Below, one piece after another: positions 32,236 through 37,418 of a stretch of 37,418 bases of DNA (positions within the stretch are counted from its first letter, which is position 1; each line of letters opens with the position of its first letter). The stretch lies in contig NW_006920414.1 of NCBI RefSeq assembly GCF_000344685.1, forward strand, positions 45,820 to 83,237, given 5' to 3'. The notes beneath the pieces are model-generated. The model had not been told where the DNA came from. It was given only the letters and a program-made list of their open reading frames with translations, and did not search any database. The position numbers and the translations under genes were made by a program. The DNA is from Gloeophyllum trabeum ATCC 11539 (Eukaryota > Basidiomycota > Agaricomycetes > Gloeophyllales > Gloeophyllaceae).

Positions 32236-33731
32236 CTACAGCTGAGCAATATCCTGGTTCAGCATGTCATCCATCCGCATTGCCTCCGTCTCTGCCGTTT
32301 CTTCAACACTCTCACCTAGGTGCGTTCCATCTACAGGCTCTAAGTGCCCGATTTCAAGGATGGTATGCACCTCCGAATGCTCCTGAGCACACTCATATCG
32401 TATCTGCCGACTCCTTTGCGCCTCTTTCCCCCCTGATGCCTCTATGGCTTCGCCAACTACCTGCGTCGTCAGCCAAATCTGAACAACCTGCTTGTGGCGC
32501 GTAGAACATTGCCCAACAAGTCCTCGCTGAGCTAGGAGGGTACGGAGGGCATGGGTGAAGCTGGGGCTAATTGAGTATTATTGGGCCATTACATGCGGAA
32601 ATAGGTCAGAGGGAATAGCAATAACAAAGACAGAAAGACGCACTCAATGAATAAGGTAATAAGAGCGTACGCGCCGGGAACCAGTCCATACAATACACCT
32701 GAGACCACACAGAGGGCATATGTGGCGTCTGACTTGATTCCTCCCGAACGTATTATGGTGAAGTTACTAATCTCTGAAATGCAGTTTACGACAACTGCGG
32801 AGGCCATTCAGTAAGTCCGTTTATCTAACGAGTCGAAGCACACACTTAGGACCGAAGGGTACAGCGTTATCTTAGATGCCACTCGTTTCACATCCAGCCA
32901 GTTACTGTGAATCATCTTTCTATGTACACCCTGGCCGAGGTCATGCTTCTGGCTGCGGGTGTGGACCACAAGGTAAAGCAGGACGGCGGTAGTGGAGATG
33001 GTAGCGACACCCATCGAAAGGATGAGCCAGGCATACCATGCGCCTACCAACCAGGAGATACGAGCACGCGGTTCGGTGATAGCTATCCAGCAAAGTTGTG
33101 TCTCAGGATCCCATCCCCATACAGGTTTGATGGCTTCGTGAAGGATCGGGATCATACCAGGGTTATTTGAAGTGAGAATCAGCATATGAAGGATGCACGT
33201 ACATCCTGGAAGTGCGGTGGCAATCGCGGCGCCGAGGGAAGCCAGGAGGTAATACCGAACAAACCCTTCGGTACAGACGTGGTGAACTATGAAAAGTTGG
33301 AGATTCACGGGAATGAACATGATCACAAAGTCGATGAAGTTGCCTGTGAGCTTCGTGAGCACTACCCCTCGAGTGCCTAAGACTGGACGCACTAGCAAAG
33401 AGGGTAATAATGGTCACAACATTGCACCAGACGGTGGGACCGGTGATGAACATCTGTACCCTTCCGACGATATTGATCACGACGACTGGACGGTATAACC
33501 TCAAGACACTCACAAGTACGTCGAGCTATACATCAAGCTCATACCCTGTACGCAGAGTAGCATCTGCAGACTCTGTCTGCGCAAATTGGGTCGAGTCTGA
33601 GGATTGATCCATATGGCAGAAGCAGCAACCAGAACAATCACAGCGGTCACCAAGGAGAAGAAGGCGGGACCTACACCCGTCCATAGGGCGGTAGTCTGGG
33701 TCCATTTTCCCCAAGCGAACGTCGGGTGCAT
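32236..33731 (-). CDS. Seven-transmembrane GPCR-like receptor, paralogue B
   Basis: Six exons in minus order (33514-33731, 33393-33460, 33203-33343, 32846-33133, 32644-32794, 32236-32566) join in frame to 398 aa. Exons 1, 2, 3 and 5 have exactly the lengths of gene A (218, 68, 141, 151). The start MHPTFAWGKWTQTTALW matches A, as do RRQSLQMLLCVQGMSLMYSS, W-G-W-D-P-E-T-x2-C-W and GLVPGAYALITLF, so B is closest to A. TM6 has LYPSVLS. The last exon gives FTHALRTLLAQR and a polar tail of about 105 residues with many Glu, ending NQDIAQL. The gene appears intact, with a TATA-like box about 50 bases upstream. Confidence 0.82.
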
Positions 33732-33778
33732 GCTTGAGATGAGGGTGGAGCGAAGGTCACTGCAGCGAGAGAGCAGAT

Positions 33779-33785
33779 GATATAA
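33779..33785 (-). promoter_or_regulatory. TATA-like box of gene B
   Basis: On the minus strand CTTATATCA lies about 50 bases before the ATG at 33731, after a pyrimidine-rich ACTCCCC stretch. Spacing fits a short leader. Confidence 0.4.
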
Positions 33786-34270
33786 GGGGGAGTTGCGCTG
33801 CTATGCAAAATGTTAAACAAGGGCGGACAGGACAGAAACACACTGAATTAGAGACACTGTACGTTGAATCATCAACATACAATTCCAGGAATGTCAATGC
33901 CGTGGCTGAGTGTGGTATTCTCGATAAGTAGCGGAATCATTCCCGAGTTTCTCTTCATAGCGGACTTCCGACTGCCACAAGGTCAACGCTTGTCAGGGAA
34001 GATTTTCATTTCTCTGGATCTTCGCGCAGTAAGCAGTGCTTTATGCTCTATTGCACGATCGCCAGAGTGAACCTAGGCAAGAGTGCCCCTGTGAGCTGTG
34101 CCTCGTCACAGCCCTTGAGCTCCTTTGTACAGGGAATCCAAAAGGACAATCAGCAGACGAAGGTCGTCAACTTCGTGATGCGACAGCTGTGAGTCGTGGA
34201 ATCTGTACCAGGCTCCAGTACCGCGCCCGTGCCCACCGCATTACATACACTGCGTGTCCTGAAAAATAAT
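33786..34270. other. Intergenic DNA upstream of gene B
   Basis: No gene or repeat recognised. Confidence 0.3.
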
Positions 34271-34587
34271 GGCCAGCCGTTACATGGCCGATTGTCCACT
34301 TTCCGGCCACTTTTAGGTCAGAGTTCTCGGCCAGCCAAAATGTGGCTGTTTGTCCACTTTCCGGCAACACATTTTGGCCATGAGATTTCGCCCAGACAAT
34401 ACATGGTCATTAAGTTGACTGTTGCAATGGCCGTAAAGTTATCACTGCATATTTCAGACAGTATGTTGGCTGGCCAAAATGTAAATGCTAGCTAATGGCT
34501 GTCCATTTGCCTGACCAGGAAGTGACAGTCCGAAAAATGGCCGGAATTCAATAAGCCATCCAGTTTCCAGCAATTTAACGGCTGGCC
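34271..34587. mobile_element. 317-bp MITE-like element with GGCCAGCCGTTA ends and internal repeats
   Basis: GGCCAGCCGTTA (34271-34282) is the exact reverse complement of TAACGGCTGGCC (34576-34587). Inside, a unit of about 60 bases (GGCCAGCC ... TGTCCACTTTCCGGC) occurs twice in tandem (about 34271-34310 and 34331-34365). GGCTGGCCAAAATGT occurs inverted near 34468. No target duplication is clear. Confidence 0.6.
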
Positions 34588-35560
34588 TTGAGATAACCCC
34601 AACACGCAGTGATAAGGGATCCACAGGTACCTGGCAATACAATCTATGAATGTCGCCCAGACAGATTCGTGTGCTCCAGCATAGCGCGCACCGACATAGC
34701 GTAAGACGTGCCCACCATTTTGGTAACTCAATAAACTATGCCGAGCATCGCCTCGACCTTCTAAACCTAATATAAAACCTGATCCCAGAAGGTCGTGCCA
34801 CATGTACACCAGCACACCACTGGTCCTTTAATGGGACCCATATACTTCAACAGGCATCCACGAGCCTGCCTTGAACGAGCCGAATGAGATTCAGGATTGT
34901 GGTCAGTTATATCAGAGAGTAAGATAAGCATTTGGACATTTCCATACCATACGAGTAGCTGAAGAGAGCGAGAACCATGGTTTACCGCGAGTCAGAAAAG
35001 GTATCTGCAAGCCAAGAGCTGTAATAGATCGGGGACCTGTGTAACTTGGTGAGCTGTGCAATAATATACGGAGGAAGGGAGAGGGGCGCATAGCAAGGAC
35101 TTATGGCACATCAAGTGTGGTCTAGAGCGTCTGCTGACTGCCTGGAAGCGGCAAGGGTTCCACAGAGCACATTGAGTGTAGACCAATGGCTATAGGCAGT
35201 GAGAATATCTGGCATATACTTGCGGCGTCACTCTAAGTACCAGGCATACTCTTGACAGAGGCCAATGATCAGGCCAAAGTTCATCCCCGCGGCGGTAGTC
35301 AGAAGAACGAGGAGAGAGTAATGTGAGTCGACCTTCATATATAGTCGGAGCCGGAATATATTGCTAAACTTTATCATAGGGAGTTTAGGTAGGCAAAATA
35401 GCTGTTTCGCACCCTCCATGATGTGCAGCAATCACTTCGACTGCAGAAGCAAGACCATGGAAAGAAACAGGCCGAGATAGACTGTCGACTCTCGAGGTCA
35501 ACAGAAGTGTGTAAACTTGAATGTGTGAGATCACCAAAGTCACCTGCAGCTCGGCGCCGG
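34588..35560. other. Intergenic DNA with one weak coding-like stretch
   Basis: The minus-strand frame at 35228-35431 gives 67 residues with a hydrophobic segment (LLVLLTTAAGMNFGLIIGL) and could be a membrane-protein fragment. There is no homology I can name and no splice partner, so it is not called as a gene. Confidence 0.3.
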
Positions 35561-35581
35561 GCCTTCGACCCCGAGACGAAA

Positions 35582-36246
35582 TGCAATCCTCCCTACAAAG
35601 TTGAGGACGCAGATTATGTAAGCGAGTCGCGCAGCGGCTCGCAAAGTGGACGCGGAGCCATTGCAGCGGATGCGCCCAGACGGTTGCCTGACTAACATAC
35701 TATCTTATTTTTGGCCATTGCTGGTGTGCCGCTAGTGTAGCGGTTAGTGCGATGGGTTGTTTCAGATGCAATGATGTGAACTCGAGGTTCCATCCCACCC
35801 ATGGACAATATTTTTCACTTGTGATGATTCTAGTTGTCTTCACTCCGTAACGCAACTTGAAAATTTTCTTTTGTTCTCTGTCTCATCATGCAGTCATTGC
35901 AAGGCGCTGATATTGATGACATTTTGGCACTTTGAGTCCGGACAAGGGCCAATCTATACACAAAGCCTTCACTTGGGTATTATTTATACTTTGGGGTTCA
36001 GTTTCAAAAAATTAAAGCTACATGTGTACTGATATACAAGCCATTCAACTTCTCATGATCATAGGAGGTGGTGTTACCGGTGTACGAAGAAATTGCAGTG
36101 AGTACACAACCTCCTCGGATTCCCATTCCGAAGCGAGTCGCCCCGACTTCAGACGAAGTCCCTCGCGACGCTGCGGGGTTACCGCACAGTGTCTCGACCT
36201 TCCATTTATAGCGACTCGCGTCCTTAACTTTGTAGGGAGGATTGCA
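35582..36246. repeat. Inverted pair with a 21-bp identical core
   Basis: TGCAATCCTCCCTACAAAGTT at 35582-35602 is exactly inverted at 36226-36246. Similarity extends outward imperfectly: both flanks can encode KCNPPYKVxDA, on plus at the left and minus at the right. They may be the ends of a 650-bp inverted element or two copies of a short coding motif. Confidence 0.6.
35729..35800 (+). other. Degenerate tRNA-like sequence (possible SINE head)
   Basis: TAGTGTAGCGGTTAGTGCG resembles a tRNA D-arm with A-box, and GAGGTTCCATCCC downstream resembles a B-box at suitable spacing. The anticodon stem and acceptor stem do not pair. It is not a working tRNA; a tRNA-derived repeat or chance are the options. 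Confidence 0.22.
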
Positions 36247-36413
36247 CTTTCTGACCCCGAGCCATCCGGATCCGGCTGGAACACCCTTTGGTCTTCCTCG
36301 TCTCTCCTTATACAGCAAGTGACAGGTCTGCTGTACTCTGCGTCAATAGCTTCTATCTCATCGTACTCAGGCTCAGAAAGCAGAGAAATAATGTCGAATG
36401 CCCGGACATCCAT
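36045..36413 (-). CDS. Hypothetical acidic ORF, 122 aa
   Basis: An unspliced frame starts MDVRAFDIISLLSEPEYDE and ends PPPMIMRS. The first 60 residues are acidic with coding-like composition; the rest is Arg/Ser-rich and overlaps the inverted repeat at 36226-36246. It may be a real small gene, or an N-terminal exon whose continuation I could not trace. No family is recognised, and it is not linked in frame to the DUF6532-like gene upstream. Confidence 0.3.
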   Translation of the reverse strand: MDVRAFDIISLLSEPEYDEIEAIDAEYSRPVTCCIRRDEEDQRVFQPDPDGSGSESAILPTKLRTRVAINGRSRHCAVTPQRREGLRLKSGRLASEWESEEVVYSLQFLRTPVTPPPMIMRS

Positions 36414-36998
36414 AAAATATTTGTTTTACTAGGTGCACAGCTTAATCGATAATGAGGGTCGTCTCTGCAGATACGTGGGTACCTGGCAGGATTCGATCTT
36501 GCCGGTGGGCTATACCTATGGCTTAGAAAGAGTATTGGGTGAATGAGGCTACTTATCACCGAGACTCGAATCGAGTCCATATCGCATGCCTGGCATCATC
36601 TGGAAAACCCTCCGCTGCAAACTATATAAAACTTCACGAAACTTGACACGATTATCCGTAAGTATCATCTTTATTTCATTTTCTCTGATTATAAACAAAA
36701 GGCTAGCCCCAGACTGATTTTGCGTTGCTATGTGAAGTTACCGTGATTTATATCGCATTATCCATTCATTTTTAAGCCATTCCCGCCGATTAAATGATTA
36801 GACATCAACATTATATTGCAATTGCTCAATGCTACAGTAGTAGAGAAGACAAATTGAATCACGACCGAAGCATACAAACTCAGTCCAGCCCGGAGAGATC
36901 CATCAGAGTGATGGCCGAATTCACGACATCCCCCCCAGCACGATCGTACGTAGCACCCCTGCAGCCAGTGATAAGCGTAAAGTAAGGTGAAGGGATAC
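36414..36998. other. Intergenic DNA downstream of the DUF6532-like gene
   Basis: AT-rich sequence, probably 3' UTR of the gene to the right. No other feature seen. Confidence 0.3.
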
Positions 36999-37418
36999 TT
37001 AAATGTACCGTGCTGTCTTGAAGAGATACGCCATTGTTTCATGGTAGAACTTCGGCGAGGTCTTCTGTATGTGCTTGAGGGTGTCCTTGTGAGCAGTATA
37101 GACCGCGGCAAATCGGTTCCCGCTGAAGTCGAGCTGCATAACTGTACCCGAGCTCCATTCATCGATCGCGGCGTGAATCTAGAAGCATCGGAGACAGGGA
37201 TCATGTTAGTATGTCATGGAGAAAACATGCAGGTACTTACTGCCGTCGACACGAGAGCTAACATTGCCAGTGGGACTTCCTTCTCGTCGGGATAATCCTT
37301 TGAGCTAGATTCGAATAATTGGATATGACCACTTGCGAACGAGCTTCGTCCTGTAAAGATAGCTTGCTGTAAGACATTGAGACCGCCGATGACGGTATGG
37401 CTCTTTGCTCTTGAAGCG
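36999..37418 (-). CDS. DUF6532-like protein, C-terminal part (runs off the window)
   Basis: Two exons are visible: 37241-37418 (open to the right edge) and 36999-37178, joined in phase 0 across a gtaagt..ctag intron, ending in TAA at 36999. The joined protein reads EVPLAMLALVSTA then IHAAIDEWSSG, then FAAVYTAHKDTLKHIQ and KFYHETMAYLFKTARYI. The pattern E-[VI]-P-x-[AP]-M-x-A-L-V-x-T-A followed by A-x-x-E-W-x-x-G and Y-x-x-H-x-x-x-L is what I recall of the C-terminal half of basidiomycete DUF6532 proteins. Their role is unknown. The start and N-terminal half lie beyond the window. The visible part shows no damage. Confidence 0.68.

Noticed and set aside
35729..35800. A functional tRNA gene
   Set aside because: Acceptor and anticodon stems do not pair and the B-box is shortened; kept only as tRNA-like.

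Overview
The window looks like nuclear DNA of a filamentous basidiomycete, probably an Agaricomycete and possibly a polypore. The evidence is intron-dense genes with roughly 45-70 bp GT..AG introns, GC-rich exons in AT-richer intergenic DNA, a NACHT-WD40 NLR, a fungal GLTP, a DUF6532-like protein and many short non-autonomous DNA transposons. One assembly gap of 232 N lies at 23902-24133. All gene models were spliced by hand from splice motifs and reading phase. The species is not determined.

Layout. 0.76-3.2 kb: a seven-exon plus-strand gene for a protein with four Cys-x2-Cys/His modules. 3.96-4.83 kb: a TA-flanked, Tc1/mariner-style MITE. 4.9-5.84 kb: a minus-strand glycolipid transfer protein gene lacking the usual ligand-stacking Trp. 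6.0-7.09 kb: a second TA-flanked element with roughly 400 bp inverted arms. 7.1-12.6 kb: mostly repeat-derived DNA, holding a possible small spliced gene (8.05-8.38 kb), a transposon copy (9.08-10.5 kb) and one orphan exon (11.4 kb).

12.6-33.7 kb is the core. Four apparently intact paralogues (A plus; D, C and B minus) and one relic (E, plus) encode a seven-transmembrane, GPCR-like protein. All four intact copies have six exons with the same intron phases (2,1,1,1,2). Between A and E lies a minus-strand NLR gene (15.9-20.1 kb) with C2-like, NACHT and seven-WD40 regions and an apparent one-base frameshift. E is split by a DNA element. D and E converge; D has lost most of its cytoplasmic tail and E its last two exons, so a rearrangement probably joined them. 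The upstream flanks of A and E are also duplicated.

33.7-37.4 kb: another MITE-like element with internal tandem repeats, an inverted repeat pair, a degenerate tRNA-like sequence, an unknown ORF, and the 3' part of a DUF6532-like gene running off the right edge.

The most interesting reading is a receptor-like 7TM array that expands and decays around an NLR, in DNA rich in inverted repeats. This resembles a fast-evolving recognition locus, but a functional link between receptors and NLR is inference only.
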